Shown here: positions 50,855-60,926 of the stretch, piece after piece
Layout of the letters: each line of letters starts with the position of its first letter
Position numbering within the stretch: position 1 is the stretch's first letter
DNA from: Agrobacterium genomosp. 13 str. CFBP 6927
Lineage (GTDB): Bacteria > Pseudomonadota > Alphaproteobacteria > Rhizobiales > Rhizobiaceae
DNA length: 64,000 nucleotides
NCBI GenBank assembly: GCA_900012615.1
Contig: LT009757.1
Coordinates: forward strand, 1,829,851 to 1,893,850
Reading direction: 5' to 3'
Notes under the pieces: model-generated
The model's database searches: none
What the model was told of the DNA's origin: nothing
What the model saw: only the letters and a program-made list of their open reading frames with translations
Made by a program: the position numbers and the translations under genes

Positions 50855-51562
50855 ATGCCGCAATCCGCATCGCCCGCCGCCCAGTCTCCCGCTGCGCCGC
50901 ATGAGTTCTGGCAGGATATCTGCGCGCCCCGCACATTTGATACGGCAGGCCCGCATTCCGCCTTCTTTCCGGCGGAACTGGATGATGGACGTCAGATCTG
51001 CCTGCCTATCCGGCCGCTGGCGGATGGTGAGCACGCGCTGGCCTCGCTTATCGTCAATCAGGCCTCTTTTGAGGTGCTGGAGGCGCTGGCCGCCGATCTT
51101 GCCCAGAAGCTTCTCCCCCTCAAGCCCGATGTGGTGATTGGCCTGCCGACGCTCGGGCTGACGCTCGCCGCCGCCGTTGCCCGTCACCTTGGCCATTCGC
51201 GTTACGTGCCGCTCGGGACATCGCGCAAATTCTGGTATCTGGAGGAACTGTCGGTGCCCATGTCCTCCATCACCACCAAACAGGAAAAGCGGCTTTATAT
51301 CGATCCGCGCATGGTGCCGCTCATCGAGGGCAGGCGGGTGGCGCTGGTGGATGATGTCATATCGAGCGGCAGTTCCATCATTTCAGGTCTTTCGCTTCTC
51401 GCCTCGTCCGGCATCCGGCCGGTGGTGATCGGCGCAGCCATGCTGCAATCGGATCGCTGGCGGCAAAAAATCGCCGCTTTCGGGCCGGAATGGCCGGAGC
51501 GGGTGAGGGGTGTTTTCGTCACGCCGCTGCTGAAAAAGGCGGAAGGTGGCTGGCGGGATTGA
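50855..51562 (+). CDS. Phosphoribosyltransferase family protein
   Basis: 235-aa protein with the type I PRTase PRPP-binding loop VALVDDVISSGSSI (about 165-178) and preceding LKPDVVIGLPTLGLTLAAAVARHLG. The substrate base cannot be read; length and N-terminal region differ from Apt, Hpt and PyrE. AAGGA lies 8 bases before ATG 50855; an in-frame ATG at 50795 would add 20 poorly conserved residues. About 205 bp without a recognised feature follow before the dipeptidase. Confidence 0.85.
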   Translation: MPQSASPAAQSPAAPHEFWQDICAPRTFDTAGPHSAFFPAELDDGRQICLPIRPLADGEHALASLIVNQASFEVLEALAADLAQKLLPLKPDVVIGLPTLGLTLAAAVARHLGHSRYVPLGTSRKFWYLEELSVPMSSITTKQEKRLYIDPRMVPLIEGRRVALVDDVISSGSSIISGLSLLASSGIRPVVIGAAMLQSDRWRQKIAAFGPEWPERVRGVFVTPLLKKAEGGWRD

Positions 51563-51767
51563 CGTTTCGCAATTCCCGGTAAAAGGCAAGTGGTGATAAT
51601 TTCATCGTTGCCTAATTTGCGTCTTGCGGAGCCGCGAGAGATCGTCCTAAGATCATCTTCGACAGATTACAGCGGTCGGCGAAAAATGCGCCGGTTTGCT
51701 TTCGCGCGGTGTCATTCCGGCGTCTGCCCACCCCCTTTGGTCTTGCCGCTTACTGGAATTTCTTGAC

Positions 51768-52823
51768 ATGCATGCAGTGTTCGACGGTCATAATGATGTG
51801 CTGCTTCGGTTGTGGCGCAACAGCAAGGCCGGCGCCGACCCGGTTGCGGAATTCAAAAACGGCACGCGCGAAGGCCATATCGACGGTCCCCGCGCAAGGG
51901 CGGGTGGCCTTGGCGGCGGTATCTGCGCCATCTACATCCCCTCGGGCGATCTGATCCTGCAGGAGCCGGACCAGAACGGCCACTACAACACACCGCTTGC
52001 CGCCCCACTTGAACGCCAGCCCTCGCTTGATATCGCCATGGAAAAGGCGGCGATCGCGCTGAGGCTCGATCGTGCCGGCGCCTGGCGGCTTTGCCGCTCC
52101 ACGGCGGAAATCCGCAAAGCCTTTGCCGAGGATGTTTTCGCCGCCGTGCTGCATATGGAGGGCTGCGAGGCGATCGGAGCCGATCTCGACGCGCTGGAGG
52201 TGTTTTATGCCGCCGGCCTGCGCTCGCTCGGCCCGGTCTGGAGCCGGCACAATGTTTTCGGCCATGGCGTTCCCTTTTCCTATCCCATGTCGCCCGATAC
52301 CGCGCCCGGCCTTACCGATGCCGGTTTTGCGCTGGTGAAGGAGTGCAACCGGCTCGGCATTCTCATCGATCTTGCGCATATCACCGAAAAGGGCTTCTGG
52401 GATGTGGCGAAGACCACGAACCAGCCTTTGATCGCCAGCCATTCCAACGCGCATGCGCTCACCCCCGTCGCCCGCAATCTCACTGACCGGCAGATGGATG
52501 CCATCAAGGAAAGTGGCGGTCTGGTCGGCCTCAACTATGCCGTGACCATGCTGCGGGCGGATGCGCGCGACATTGCCGATACCCCGCTTTCCGACATGGT
52601 GCGCCACATCGACTACATGGTGGAGCGCATGGGCATCGACTGCGTGGCGCTCGGATCGGATTTCGACGGCGCGACGGTACCCGTCGGCGTTGCGGATGCG
52701 AGCGGCAATCACAATCTGGTTGCGGCGCTGAAATCGGCGGGCTACGGTGACGGAGAACTGGCCAAAATCTGCCGGGAAAACTGGCTGCGCGTCCTATCAC
52801 AGGCCTGGCATGAACCGGCCTGA
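51768..52823 (+). CDS. Membrane dipeptidase-family (M19) dipeptidase
   Basis: 351-aa zinc dipeptidase of the renal-dipeptidase family. Ligand motifs are FDGHNDVLLRL (His8, Asp10), LHMEGCEAIGADLDAL, HITEKGFWD, SHSNAHAL and GSDFDGATVP. It has no signal peptide and should hydrolyse dipeptides, often including D-residues, in the cytoplasm. It lies 50 bases before the peptide transporter operon, so imported dipeptides are its likely substrates. ATG 51768 is chosen because the family motif starts there; the in-frame reading from 51696 adds unrelated residues. Confidence 0.92.
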   Translation: MHAVFDGHNDVLLRLWRNSKAGADPVAEFKNGTREGHIDGPRARAGGLGGGICAIYIPSGDLILQEPDQNGHYNTPLAAPLERQPSLDIAMEKAAIALRLDRAGAWRLCRSTAEIRKAFAEDVFAAVLHMEGCEAIGADLDALEVFYAAGLRSLGPVWSRHNVFGHGVPFSYPMSPDTAPGLTDAGFALVKECNRLGILIDLAHITEKGFWDVAKTTNQPLIASHSNAHALTPVARNLTDRQMDAIKESGGLVGLNYAVTMLRADARDIADTPLSDMVRHIDYMVERMGIDCVALGSDFDGATVPVGVADASGNHNLVAALKSAGYGDGELAKICRENWLRVLSQAWHEPA

Positions 52824-52873
52824 CGACAAATAAAAGCGAACTAAATCAATCTCATAACAAAAGGGGAGATACT

Positions 52874-54514
52874 ATGATCAAATCGCTCAACAAGTCCATG
52901 CGTATCCTTAGCACCAGCGCTGCCCTGTCGCTGATGATGCTGTCTGCGCCGCACGCTTTCGCCGCCACGCCGGCCGACACGCTGGTCGAAGGTTTCGCCA
53001 TCGACGACATCATCACGCTCGATCCGGGCGAGGCATTCGAGCTGTCCGCAGCCGAAGTTACCGGCAATACCTACAGCAAGCTGGTTTCCATCGATCTCAA
53101 CGACACCTCCAAGGTGATCGGCGATCTCGCCGAAAGCTGGACGACCTCCGAGGACGGTCTCACCTACACCTTCAAGCTGAAATCGGGCCTGAAATTCGCT
53201 TCGGGCAATCCGGTCACGGCTGACGATGTGGCATTCTCCTTCGAGCGCGCCGTCAAGCTCGACAAGTCGCCCGCGTTCCTGCTGACGCAGTTCGGCCTCA
53301 AGGGCGACAACGTCAATGAAAAGGCGAAGGCTGCGGATGCGAACACCTTCGTACTGACGGTCGACAAGCCCTATGCGCCGAGCTTCGTGCTGAACGTGCT
53401 CACCGCAACTGTCGCTTCGGTGGTCGACAAGAAGCTGATCACCGAAAAGGCGAAGTCCGTTACCCCGAGCGCCGATTACAAATACGACACCGATTTCGGT
53501 AATGAATTCCTGAAGACCGGTTATGCCGGTTCCGGCCCCTACAAGATCCTTGGCTGGAAGGCCAATGAAGCAGTCATCCTCGAGGCCAACCCGAATTATT
53601 ACGGTGAGAAGCCGAAGCTGAAGCGCGTCGTCTATCGTCACATGAAGGAAAGCTCGGGCCAGCGCCTGGCGCTTGAAAACGGTGATATCGATGTGGCCCG
53701 CAACCTCGAGCCGGGCGATATGGAAGCCGTTTCCAAGAAGGAAGGCCTTGCCGTCACCTCCGCGCCGAAGGGCACCGTCTATTATTTCAGCCTCAACCAG
53801 AAGAACGAGAACCTGAAGAAGCCCGAGGTCATCGAAGCCTTCAAATATCTGGTCGATTACGACGCCATCGGTGCGACGATCATCAAGGGCATCGGCGAAA
53901 TCCACCAGACCTTCCTGCCGAAGGGCCAGCTGGGCGCGCTTGACGAGAACCCCTACAAGCTCGACGTCGCCAAGGCGAAGGAACTTCTGGCCAAGGCCGG
54001 CCTGAAGGACGGCTTCACCGTGTCCATGGATGTGCGCAATACGCAGCCGGTAACCGGCATTGCCGAAAGCGTGCAGCAGACGCTGGCGCAGGCCGGCATC
54101 AAGCTGGAAATCATTCCGGGCGATGGCAAGCAGACGCTGACCAAGTACCGCGCCCGCACGCATGATATCTACATTGGCCAGTGGGGCTCGGACTATTTCG
54201 ATCCGAACTCGAATGCGGAAACCTTCACCATCAACTACGACAATTCCGATGAGGGCAAGAACAAGACGCTCGCCTGGCGCAATGCCTGGGACGTTCCTGA
54301 CCTGACCAAGGAAACCCAGTCGGCGCTTCTGGAGAAGGACAGCGCCAAGCGCGCCGCCATTTATGAAAACCTGCAGAAGGAAGTTCTGGCGAAAGGTCCC
54401 TTCGTCATCATCTTCCAGCAGACGGAAGTGGCGGGATATTCCGCCAAGCTCAAGGGCCTGAAGCTCGGACCGAGCTTCGACACCAACTACGTCTATACGA
54501 TCTCCAAGGAATGA
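52874..54514 (+). CDS. Peptide ABC transporter substrate-binding protein (DppA-like)
   Basis: 546-aa family 5 solute-binding protein with a signal peptide (cut near residue 31, AFAA). Motifs are GDLAESWTTSEDGLTYTFKLKSGLKFASGNPVTADDV and TGYAGSGPYKILGW. It captures di- or oligopeptides in the periplasm. An AAGGGGAG site precedes the ATG. It heads a complete five-gene importer and follows a dipeptidase gene, so import and hydrolysis are linked. Confidence 0.93.
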   Translation: MIKSLNKSMRILSTSAALSLMMLSAPHAFAATPADTLVEGFAIDDIITLDPGEAFELSAAEVTGNTYSKLVSIDLNDTSKVIGDLAESWTTSEDGLTYTFKLKSGLKFASGNPVTADDVAFSFERAVKLDKSPAFLLTQFGLKGDNVNEKAKAADANTFVLTVDKPYAPSFVLNVLTATVASVVDKKLITEKAKSVTPSADYKYDTDFGNEFLKTGYAGSGPYKILGWKANEAVILEANPNYYGEKPKLKRVVYRHMKESSGQRLALENGDIDVARNLEPGDMEAVSKKEGLAVTSAPKGTVYYFSLNQKNENLKKPEVIEAFKYLVDYDAIGATIIKGIGEIHQTFLPKGQLGALDENPYKLDVAKAKELLAKAGLKDGFTVSMDVRNTQPVTGIAESVQQTLAQAGIKLEIIPGDGKQTLTKYRARTHDIYIGQWGSDYFDPNSNAETFTINYDNSDEGKNKTLAWRNAWDVPDLTKETQSALLEKDSAKRAAIYENLQKEVLAKGPFVIIFQQTEVAGYSAKLKGLKLGPSFDTNYVYTISKE

Positions 54515-54532
54515 TCCGGAAGGATCGGTCTC

Positions 54533-55600
54533 TTGAGCATCGTTGAAACGAACAGCCGGGCGAGGCAGGGCAAACGCCGTGCCAACGCCCGTGTGAAGGC
54601 CATTCTCGGCTTCGCCGTCACCGTCATCACCACCTTTCTGGGGTTGATGGCGGTCACATTTTTCATTGGCCGTGTGGTGCCGATCGATCCCGCATTGGCG
54701 ATCGTCGGCGACCGCGCGCCTGCGCATGTGGTCGAGCGGGTGCGTGAGCAGCTCGGCCTCAACCTGCCGCTCTGGCAGCAGTTCTTTCTTTATCTGAAGC
54801 AGGCGCTTTCGGGAGATTTCGGCATCTCCGTCCTCACCACCAATCCGGTGATGGAGGACATCAAGCGGGTGTTCCCGGCGACGATCGAACTTGCGACAAT
54901 CGGCACCATCATCGGCGCCGTTTTCGGCATACCGCTGGGCGTGCTTGCCGCCGTCAAGCGCGGCAGTTTTGCCGACCAGGTGGTGCGCGTCATCGGCCTC
55001 ATCGGTTATTCCGTGCCGATCTTCTGGCTCGGCCTCCTGGCGCTGCTGGTGTTTTACGCCCGGCTGCAATGGGTCGCCTATCCCGGCCGCATGGATATCG
55101 TCTATGAATTCACCTTCACGCCGGTCACGGGCTTTTTCCTGATCGACGCGATCTGGCAGCGGCAATGGGACGTGTTGTGGGACCTGTTCCGCCACATCAT
55201 CCTGCCAGCCTCTCTGCTCGGTTATTTTTCACTGGCCTATATCAGCCGCATGACGCGTTCCTTCATGCTGAACGAGCTCGCCCAGGAATATATCGTTGCG
55301 GCACGCGCCAAGGGGCTTTCGGAAACCCGTATCATCTGGTTCCACGCGCTGCGCAACGCCGCCGTGCCGCTGGTAACGGTGATTGCGCTGTCCTATGCCG
55401 GTCTACTCGAAGGTTCGGTGCTGACCGAAACCATCTTCGCCTGGCCGGGGCTTGGCCTCTACATCACCAATTCCCTGCAGAATGCGGATATGAATGCCGT
55501 TCTTGGCGGCACGATCGTGATCGGCGCCATTTTCGTCGGCATCAATCTCTTCTCCGATCTGCTTTACCGGACGCTCGATCCAAGGACGCGCAGCCGATGA
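54533..55600 (+). CDS. dppB: Peptide ABC transporter permease, DppB-like
   Basis: 355-aa permease with six main hydrophobic segments. Patterns are LGLNLPLWQQFFLYLKQALSGDFG near residue 68 and, near the C-terminus, RNAAVPLVTVIALSYAGLLEGSVLTETIFAWPGLG. It starts at TTG 54533, with AAGGA about ten bases upstream; no better start precedes the first membrane segment. It overlaps the next permease gene by four bases. Confidence 0.92.
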   Translation: MSIVETNSRARQGKRRANARVKAILGFAVTVITTFLGLMAVTFFIGRVVPIDPALAIVGDRAPAHVVERVREQLGLNLPLWQQFFLYLKQALSGDFGISVLTTNPVMEDIKRVFPATIELATIGTIIGAVFGIPLGVLAAVKRGSFADQVVRVIGLIGYSVPIFWLGLLALLVFYARLQWVAYPGRMDIVYEFTFTPVTGFFLIDAIWQRQWDVLWDLFRHIILPASLLGYFSLAYISRMTRSFMLNELAQEYIVAARAKGLSETRIIWFHALRNAAVPLVTVIALSYAGLLEGSVLTETIFAWPGLGLYITNSLQNADMNAVLGGTIVIGAIFVGINLFSDLLYRTLDPRTRSR

Positions 55601-56529
55601 CGATTTCGACCGACACACTGAAACCCTACAGCCGCGAATGGCTGCTCTCCGACCGGCCCGCCTCGCGCAGACAGGCGCGGCTTGGCCGTGCCTATGTCAT
55701 CTGGCGGCGCTTTTCGGAAAACCGGCTGGCGCTGCTGGGCCTCGGCATCATTGTTGCGCTGCTGTTCGTCGCGCTGTTTGCCAATGTGCTGGCACCGCAC
55801 AATCCGGTGCAGGGCGATCTGCGCAATGCCCGGCTTCTGCCGCCGGGGACGGAAGGTTACCTGCTCGGCACGGATGATCAGGGGCGTGATATTCTCTCGC
55901 GTCTCATTCATGGCTCGCGGTTGACCCTCTTTGTCGTGCTGCTGGTGGCCATCATCGCGGCCCCCATCGGGCTCATTGTCGGCACCGTCTCCGGTTATGC
56001 CGGCGGCTGGGTGGATGCCGTTCTGATGCGCATCACCGATATCTTTCTGGCCTTTCCGAAACTGGTTCTGGCGCTGGCGCTGGTGGCAGCCCTTGGGCCG
56101 GGCATTGAAAATGCCGTGCTCGCCATCGCGGTCACCTCATGGCCGCCCTATGCGCGCATCGCACGCGCCGAAACCATGACCTTCCGCAATTCCGATTTCA
56201 TCGCGGCGGTGAAGCTCATGGGGGCCTCGCCCTTCCGCATCGTCCTGAAACACGTCATGCCGCTTTGCATGTCGTCGCTCATCGTGCGTGTCACGCTCGA
56301 TATGGCCGGCATCATCCTTACCGCCGCCGGTCTCGGTTTCCTCGGCCTTGGTGCGCAGCCGCCGTTGCCGGAGTGGGGCGCGATGATCGCCTCCGGCCGC
56401 CGGTTCATTCTCGATCAATGGTGGGTTGCCGCCATGCCGGGCATTGCGATCCTGATCGTCAGCCTCGGTTTCAACCTTCTGGGCGATGGCCTGCGCGATG
56501 CGCTGGACCCCAAGGAGGCAAACCAATGA
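55597..56529 (+). CDS. dppC: Peptide ABC transporter permease, DppC-like
   Basis: 310-aa permease with an N-terminal OppC-type region (WRRFSENRLALLGLGIIVALLFVALFANVLAPHNP) and LLGTDDQGRDILSRLIHGSRLTLFV. The EAA loop is AVKLMGASPFRIVLKHVMP. The stop and start overlaps (ATGA) with both neighbours indicate one operon. A longer in-frame reading to 55165 overlaps dppB and is rejected. Confidence 0.93.
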   Translation: MTISTDTLKPYSREWLLSDRPASRRQARLGRAYVIWRRFSENRLALLGLGIIVALLFVALFANVLAPHNPVQGDLRNARLLPPGTEGYLLGTDDQGRDILSRLIHGSRLTLFVVLLVAIIAAPIGLIVGTVSGYAGGWVDAVLMRITDIFLAFPKLVLALALVAALGPGIENAVLAIAVTSWPPYARIARAETMTFRNSDFIAAVKLMGASPFRIVLKHVMPLCMSSLIVRVTLDMAGIILTAAGLGFLGLGAQPPLPEWGAMIASGRRFILDQWWVAAMPGIAILIVSLGFNLLGDGLRDALDPKEANQ

Positions 56530-57362
56530 GCGCACCGCTTCTGACCGTCGAGAACCTGCGCGTTTCCTTTCCAACCCGCACCGGGATGGTGGAGGCGGTG
56601 CGCGGCGTCTCCTTCACGCTGGGACGCGAACGCCTCGGCATTGTCGGCGAATCCGGCTCCGGCAAATCGCAGACCGGCCGCGCCATCATGGGGCTGACCC
56701 CGAAAAGTGCGCGCATCGAGGCCGATGCCCTGCGCTTCGGGGATATCGATCTTCTCAAAGCTTCGGCGAAGGAAAGGCGGCTCATGCGCGGCAAGCGCAT
56801 GGCCATGATCCTGCAGGACCCGAAATATTCGCTGAACCCGGTCATGCCCATCGGCCGCCAGATCATGGAAACGCTGCGCACCCATGAAAATATCGGCTCC
56901 AGCGAGGCGCGCCAGCGCACGCTCGCCATGCTGGAAGCCGTGCAGATCCGCGATCCCGAGCGCGTCTTCGATCTTTACCCGCACGAGGTTTCAGGTGGCA
57001 TGGGCCAGCGTGTCATGATCGCCATGATGCTGGTCTGCGGCCCGGAATTGCTGATCGCCGATGAACCGACTTCGGCGCTCGACGTGACCGTTCAGCTCGA
57101 AGTGCTGGACATTCTCGACAAGCTGGTGCGGGATCGCGGCATGGGGCTGATCTTCGTCAGCCACGATCTGCGGCTAGTATCGTCCTTCTGTGACCGTGTT
57201 CTCGTCATGTATGCCGGCAAGGTGGTGGAAGAGCTTGCTTCCGCCAATCTGAAAGAGGCAAAGCACCCCTATACGCAGGGCCTGCTGAACTGCCTGCCTG
57301 AAATCGGCGGCCACCGGCATCCGCTGCCGGTTCTGGAACGCAAGCCGGAGTGGCGAGCATGA
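56526..57362 (+). CDS. dppD: Peptide ABC transporter ATP-binding protein, DppD-like
   Basis: 278-aa ATPase. Walker [10 protein letters not shown] (about 42-50), signature [14 protein letters not shown], Walker [13 protein letters not shown] and the C-terminal oligopeptide-type [17 protein letters not shown]. It is somewhat shorter than the usual 320-330 aa of DppD because the C-terminal extension is trimmed. It overlaps dppC and dppF by four bases each. Confidence 0.92.
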   Translation: MSAPLLTVENLRVSFPTRTGMVEAVRGVSFTLGRERLGIVGESGSGKSQTGRAIMGLTPKSARIEADALRFGDIDLLKASAKERRLMRGKRMAMILQDPKYSLNPVMPIGRQIMETLRTHENIGSSEARQRTLAMLEAVQIRDPERVFDLYPHEVSGGMGQRVMIAMMLVCGPELLIADEPTSALDVTVQLEVLDILDKLVRDRGMGLIFVSHDLRLVSSFCDRVLVMYAGKVVEELASANLKEAKHPYTQGLLNCLPEIGGHRHPLPVLERKPEWRA

Positions 57363-58108
57363 GTTCAGTTCTTTCCGTTCGCGACATGGTGGTCGATTTC
57401 GACGGTTACATCGCGCTCGACAGCGTCAGCATCGATGTGGCCGAGGGTGAATCCTTCGGTATTGTCGGCGAATCCGGTTCCGGCAAGTCGACACTGCTGC
57501 GCGCCATTGCCGGTCTCAACCATTTCGATGAAGGCTCCTTGATGGTGGCCGGGCGCTCCTATTCCGGCAAGCACCGCGACAAGAGCTTTTATAGCGATGT
57601 GCAGATGGTGTTTCAGGACCCCTATGGCTCGCTTCACCCGCGCCAGACGGTGGATGCGCTGCTGCTCGAGCCGCTCGTCATCCACGGCCTCGACAATCGC
57701 GAACAGCGCATTGCCCGGGCGCTGGATGAAGTGGGTCTCGGCACCGGTTTCCGCTTCCGTTATTCGCACCAGCTTTCCGGCGGCCAGCGGCAGCGTATCG
57801 CCATTGCCCGCGCGCTGATCGTCGAGCCGAAAATCCTGCTGCTGGATGAGCCGACCTCGGCCCTCGACGCCTCCATTCAGGCGGAAATCCTCAACCTGCT
57901 CGAACAAGCCCGCAAGGACCGCAATCTCACCTTCGTCATGGTCAGCCACGATCTCGGTGTCATCAGCCACATGTGCGATCGCCTTGCGGTGATGAAAAGC
58001 GGCAAGGTGGTGGAAATGCTGGAGGCGGAAGCGCTGGAAAGCCGCGAATTCAGTGCGGATTATACAAGGCAGCTGCTGGTGGCGAGCGAGGGCTTCAAGC
58101 GCGCTTGA
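57359..58108 (+). CDS. dppF: Peptide ABC transporter ATP-binding protein, DppF-like
   Basis: 249-aa ATPase with Walker [10 protein letters not shown] (about 37-45), signature [15 protein letters not shown], Walker [17 protein letters not shown] and H-loop SHDLGVI. The C-terminal oligopeptide domain usual in DppF is nearly absent. It completes a full binding protein, two-permease, two-ATPase importer. It may also serve the second peptide transporter at 59.4-62.9 kb, which lacks its own ATPases within the window. Confidence 0.92.
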   Translation: MSSVLSVRDMVVDFDGYIALDSVSIDVAEGESFGIVGESGSGKSTLLRAIAGLNHFDEGSLMVAGRSYSGKHRDKSFYSDVQMVFQDPYGSLHPRQTVDALLLEPLVIHGLDNREQRIARALDEVGLGTGFRFRYSHQLSGGQRQRIAIARALIVEPKILLLDEPTSALDASIQAEILNLLEQARKDRNLTFVMVSHDLGVISHMCDRLAVMKSGKVVEMLEAEALESREFSADYTRQLLVASEGFKRA

Positions 58109-58141
58109 GGTGCCGCTATAGTCGGGTCAAATGACATCTTC

Positions 58142-58253
58142 CGTCATTCCGGCCTTGAGCCGGAATCCAGCGACCGCGCGTCTGCGCGGTCAGAGACTCT
58201 ATTGCGATCAAGGACTTGATCGCGCTGGATGCCGGGTCAAGCCCGGCATGACG
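58142..58253. repeat. RIME-like palindromic intergenic repeat, copy B
   Basis: About 112 bp with four hairpins matching copy A: ATTCCGGC/GCCGGAAT, GACCGCG/CGCGGTC, GCGATCAA/TTGATCGC and ATGCCGGG/CCCGGCAT. The ends are CGTCAT and ATGACGG. It fills the gap between dppF and the LysR gene. Same orientation as copy A, with compensating base changes that keep the stems. Confidence 0.87.
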
Positions 58254-58285
58254 GACGGTGTCGGCCAAAACAAGGTATCCAGACC

Positions 58286-59188
58286 ATGCAACTGCGCGCA
58301 TTGATGTATTTCGACGAACTGGTCCGCACCAATTCCATGCGCGCCGCGGCGGAAAACCTGAATGTCGCGCCGACTGCGGTCAGCCGGCAGATCGAGAACC
58401 TCGAATATTATTTCGGCTCGCCGCTGGTGGAGCGTTCCAGCCGCGGCGTGAAGCTGACCGCTGCAGGCGAGCTGCTCGCCGCTCGCGCCGGCAAGACGTT
58501 GCGGGAACTCGACCATGTGCACCAGCTGATCGACGATCTGAAAGGCCTGCAGCGCGGCCGGGTCACGGTCTATGCCAATGGCGCGACGGTGGCGAACCTT
58601 CTGGCGCCGGTGCTGGCGCAGTTCAGCCTGAAATACCCAAAACTGCGCTTCGAGGTGCATATTACCAGCGCCCGCCAGGCAATGGAGGCGCTGGGCGCGG
58701 CGGAGGCCGATCTGGTCGTCAGCCTGTTTGCCCCGAAGGTTTCCGGTGTGAAAGTGCGCTCGCGCACCCGTATCAGCTATGACGCGATCTTTCCCGCCGG
58801 TCATGCGCTCGCCGGGCAGGCGGAAGTCTCGCTCAAGGAGCTGGCCAGCCTGCCGCTCGCCCTGCCTGACAAGAGTTTTGCCGCGCGTCAGGCCTTCGAC
58901 ACGCTGTTTGCCGATGCGGGCATCGAGCTTGATCCCGTCTTCATCACCAGCTCTTTGGAAATGCTGAAGGAACTGGTGCTGGGCCACGCCGCCGCCACGC
59001 TTCTGCCGGCGCTTTCGGTGGCGCGGGAAATTCGCAGCGGCCAGATGGTCGCCGTTCCGCTCTCCGGCAAGAAGGGTATCCACACCCAGATCGATCTCTG
59101 CGTTGCGCCCGACCGGCAATTGTCCTTCGCCGCCTCCAAGCTTGCTGATTTCATTGAGCGCTTCATGCGCGAGGCGACGGCGGGATAA
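58286..59188 (+). CDS. LysR family transcriptional regulator
   Basis: 300-aa regulator with N-terminal helix-turn-helix LMYFDELVRTNSMRAAAENLNVAPTAVSRQIENLEYYFGSPLVERSSRGVKLTAAGE (about 6-63) and a LysR-type effector domain. It lies between two peptide-transport operons and probably controls one or both. The ATG at 58286 is 32 bases after the copy B repeat. Its effector is unknown. A 10-bp hairpin lies downstream. Confidence 0.92.
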   Translation: MQLRALMYFDELVRTNSMRAAAENLNVAPTAVSRQIENLEYYFGSPLVERSSRGVKLTAAGELLAARAGKTLRELDHVHQLIDDLKGLQRGRVTVYANGATVANLLAPVLAQFSLKYPKLRFEVHITSARQAMEALGAAEADLVVSLFAPKVSGVKVRSRTRISYDAIFPAGHALAGQAEVSLKELASLPLALPDKSFAARQAFDTLFADAGIELDPVFITSSLEMLKELVLGHAAATLLPALSVAREIRSGQMVAVPLSGKKGIHTQIDLCVAPDRQLSFAASKLADFIERFMREATAG

Positions 59189-59235
59189 GCGAGATGGCCG
59201 GCAATCTGCCCGAAAGGTTGATTTCCATCCGCATT

Positions 59236-59262
59236 TCCGTGTAGCCATTTCAGCTACACGGA
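59236..59262. promoter_or_regulatory. Inverted repeat upstream of second peptide transporter
   Basis: 10-bp inverted repeat TCCGTGTAGC/GCTACACGGA with a 7-base centre, 47 bases after the LysR stop and about 100 bases before the next gene. No T-run follows. It may be an operator or the LysR gene's 3' hairpin. Confidence 0.45.
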
Positions 59263-59365
59263 GCACACAAAAATCGAGATTGTGTGTGCGCCTGCAACAT
59301 GACACTCTTTTTGCAACGGGCGGTCTTCCGAGGGCAAAAATGCCCCGGCCGCCAGACAGGGGACA

Positions 59366-60904
59366 ATGATGCCACGCACTTATCTTTCGCAGGCGGCAAC
59401 GCTTTCGCGCCGTACCGCGCTGACCCTTGCATTGGGCACGGCGCTCTGGCTGCCGCTTTCGGCAACGGTCGCCGAAGCCGCGCCGAAAACCGCGCTGACG
59501 CTTGGCATGGCCGTCGAGCCGGCCGGTCTCGATCCGACCATCGCCGCCCCCGTCGCCATCGGCCAGGTCACCTGGCAGAATGTCTTCGAGGGTCTGGTGA
59601 AGATCGACCGCGAAGGCAAGGTAAAGCCGCAGCTTGCCGAAAGCTGGGAAATCTCCCCTGATGGCAAAACCTATACGTTCAAGCTGCGCAAGGGCGTGAG
59701 CTTCCATGATGGCGAGACCTTCGATTCCGCTGTCGCGAAATTTGCGCTGGATCGAGCGCGTGGCGACAGCTCGGTCAATCCGCAGAAACGCTTCTTCGCC
59801 GCCATCGACAGTATCGAGACGCCGGATGCCGCAACGCTGGTGCTGAAGCTGAAGCAGCCGGCCGGCAGCCTTCTCTACTGGCTCGGCTGGCCGGCCTCCG
59901 TGATGGTGGCGCCGAAAAGCGCGGAGAATAACCGCACTATTCCTGTCGGCACCGGCCCGTTCAAATTCGTCGCCTGGGCCAAGGGCGACAAGGTCGAGTT
60001 GCAGAAGAACGACGCCTATTGGGACAAGGCCGTTTCGGTGAAGCTGGAGAAAGCGACCTTCCGTTTCGTCTCTGACCCGCAGGCGCAGGCCGCGGCTCTA
60101 AAATCCGGCGATATCGATGCCTTCCCGGAATTCGGCGCACCGGAACTGATGACCTCCTTCGATGGCGACGCGCGCCTCGGCACCTTCGTCGGCAATACCG
60201 AGCTGAAGGTCGTGGCGGGCATGAACAATGCCCGCAAGCCCTTTGACGACAAGCGCGTGCGTCAGGCGCTGATGATGGCGGTGGATCGCGGTACGGTGAT
60301 CGAAGGCGCCTGGTCCGGCTTCGGCACGGCCATTGGCAGCCATTACACCCCGAATGACCGCGGCTATATCGATACGACGGGCGTTCACCCCTTTGATATC
60401 GACAAGGCAAAGGCGCTGCTTGCCGAAGCCGGTTATCCGGATGGTTTCAACTTCACCATCAAGGCGCCGCAAATGGCCTATGCCCAGCGCACCTCGCAAA
60501 TCCTGCAGGCGATGTTTGCCGAACTCGGCGTGACCATGACCATCGAGACCACCGAATTTCCGGCGAAATGGGTGGCGGATGTTCTCAAAGGAGCGAATTA
60601 CGACATGACCATCGTTGCCCATGCCGAGCCGATGGATATCGATATCTACGCGCGCGACCCCTATTATTTCAATTACAAGAATCCGACCTTCAATGAGGTC
60701 GTGGCGAATGTCGAAAAGACGGCGGATGCCGGCGAGCAGGAAAAGCTCTATGGCGAAGCCCAGAAAATCCTCGCGGAAGATGTGCCTGCTCTCTTCCTTT
60801 TCGTCATGCCGAAACTCGGCGTCTGGGACAAGAAGGTGAAGGGGCTTTGGGAAAACGAGCCCATTCCCTCGAATGTGCTGACGGATGTGCATTGGGAAGA
60901 GTGA
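59366..60904 (+). CDS. Peptide ABC transporter substrate-binding protein (second system)
   Basis: 512-aa family 5 solute-binding protein with a long export leader containing SRRTALTLALGTALWLPLS, which could be Sec or Tat. Motifs: QLAESWEISPDGKTYTFKLRKGVSFHDGETFDS and IPVGTGPFKFVAWAKGDKVEL. It should bind a peptide or similar ligand in the periplasm. AGGGGACA precedes ATG 59366; ATG 59369 is also possible. A composite repeat separates it from its permease genes. Confidence 0.92.
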   Translation: MMPRTYLSQAATLSRRTALTLALGTALWLPLSATVAEAAPKTALTLGMAVEPAGLDPTIAAPVAIGQVTWQNVFEGLVKIDREGKVKPQLAESWEISPDGKTYTFKLRKGVSFHDGETFDSAVAKFALDRARGDSSVNPQKRFFAAIDSIETPDAATLVLKLKQPAGSLLYWLGWPASVMVAPKSAENNRTIPVGTGPFKFVAWAKGDKVELQKNDAYWDKAVSVKLEKATFRFVSDPQAQAAALKSGDIDAFPEFGAPELMTSFDGDARLGTFVGNTELKVVAGMNNARKPFDDKRVRQALMMAVDRGTVIEGAWSGFGTAIGSHYTPNDRGYIDTTGVHPFDIDKAKALLAEAGYPDGFNFTIKAPQMAYAQRTSQILQAMFAELGVTMTIETTEFPAKWVADVLKGANYDMTIVAHAEPMDIDIYARDPYYFNYKNPTFNEVVANVEKTADAGEQEKLYGEAQKILAEDVPALFLFVMPKLGVWDKKVKGLWENEPIPSNVLTDVHWEE

Positions 60905-60926
60905 CGTTTGTCGATAGCCGTTTCTT

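Noticed and set aside
50648-51196. N-terminal extension of the M20 amidohydrolase
   Set aside because: It overlaps the start of the divergent phosphoribosyltransferase, and the M20 domain begins at ATG 50647 behind a good ribosome site.
52841-55195. 784-codon open frame on the minus strand
   Set aside because: Antisense to the peptide-binding protein and DppB genes; it has no motifs and is explained by codon bias.
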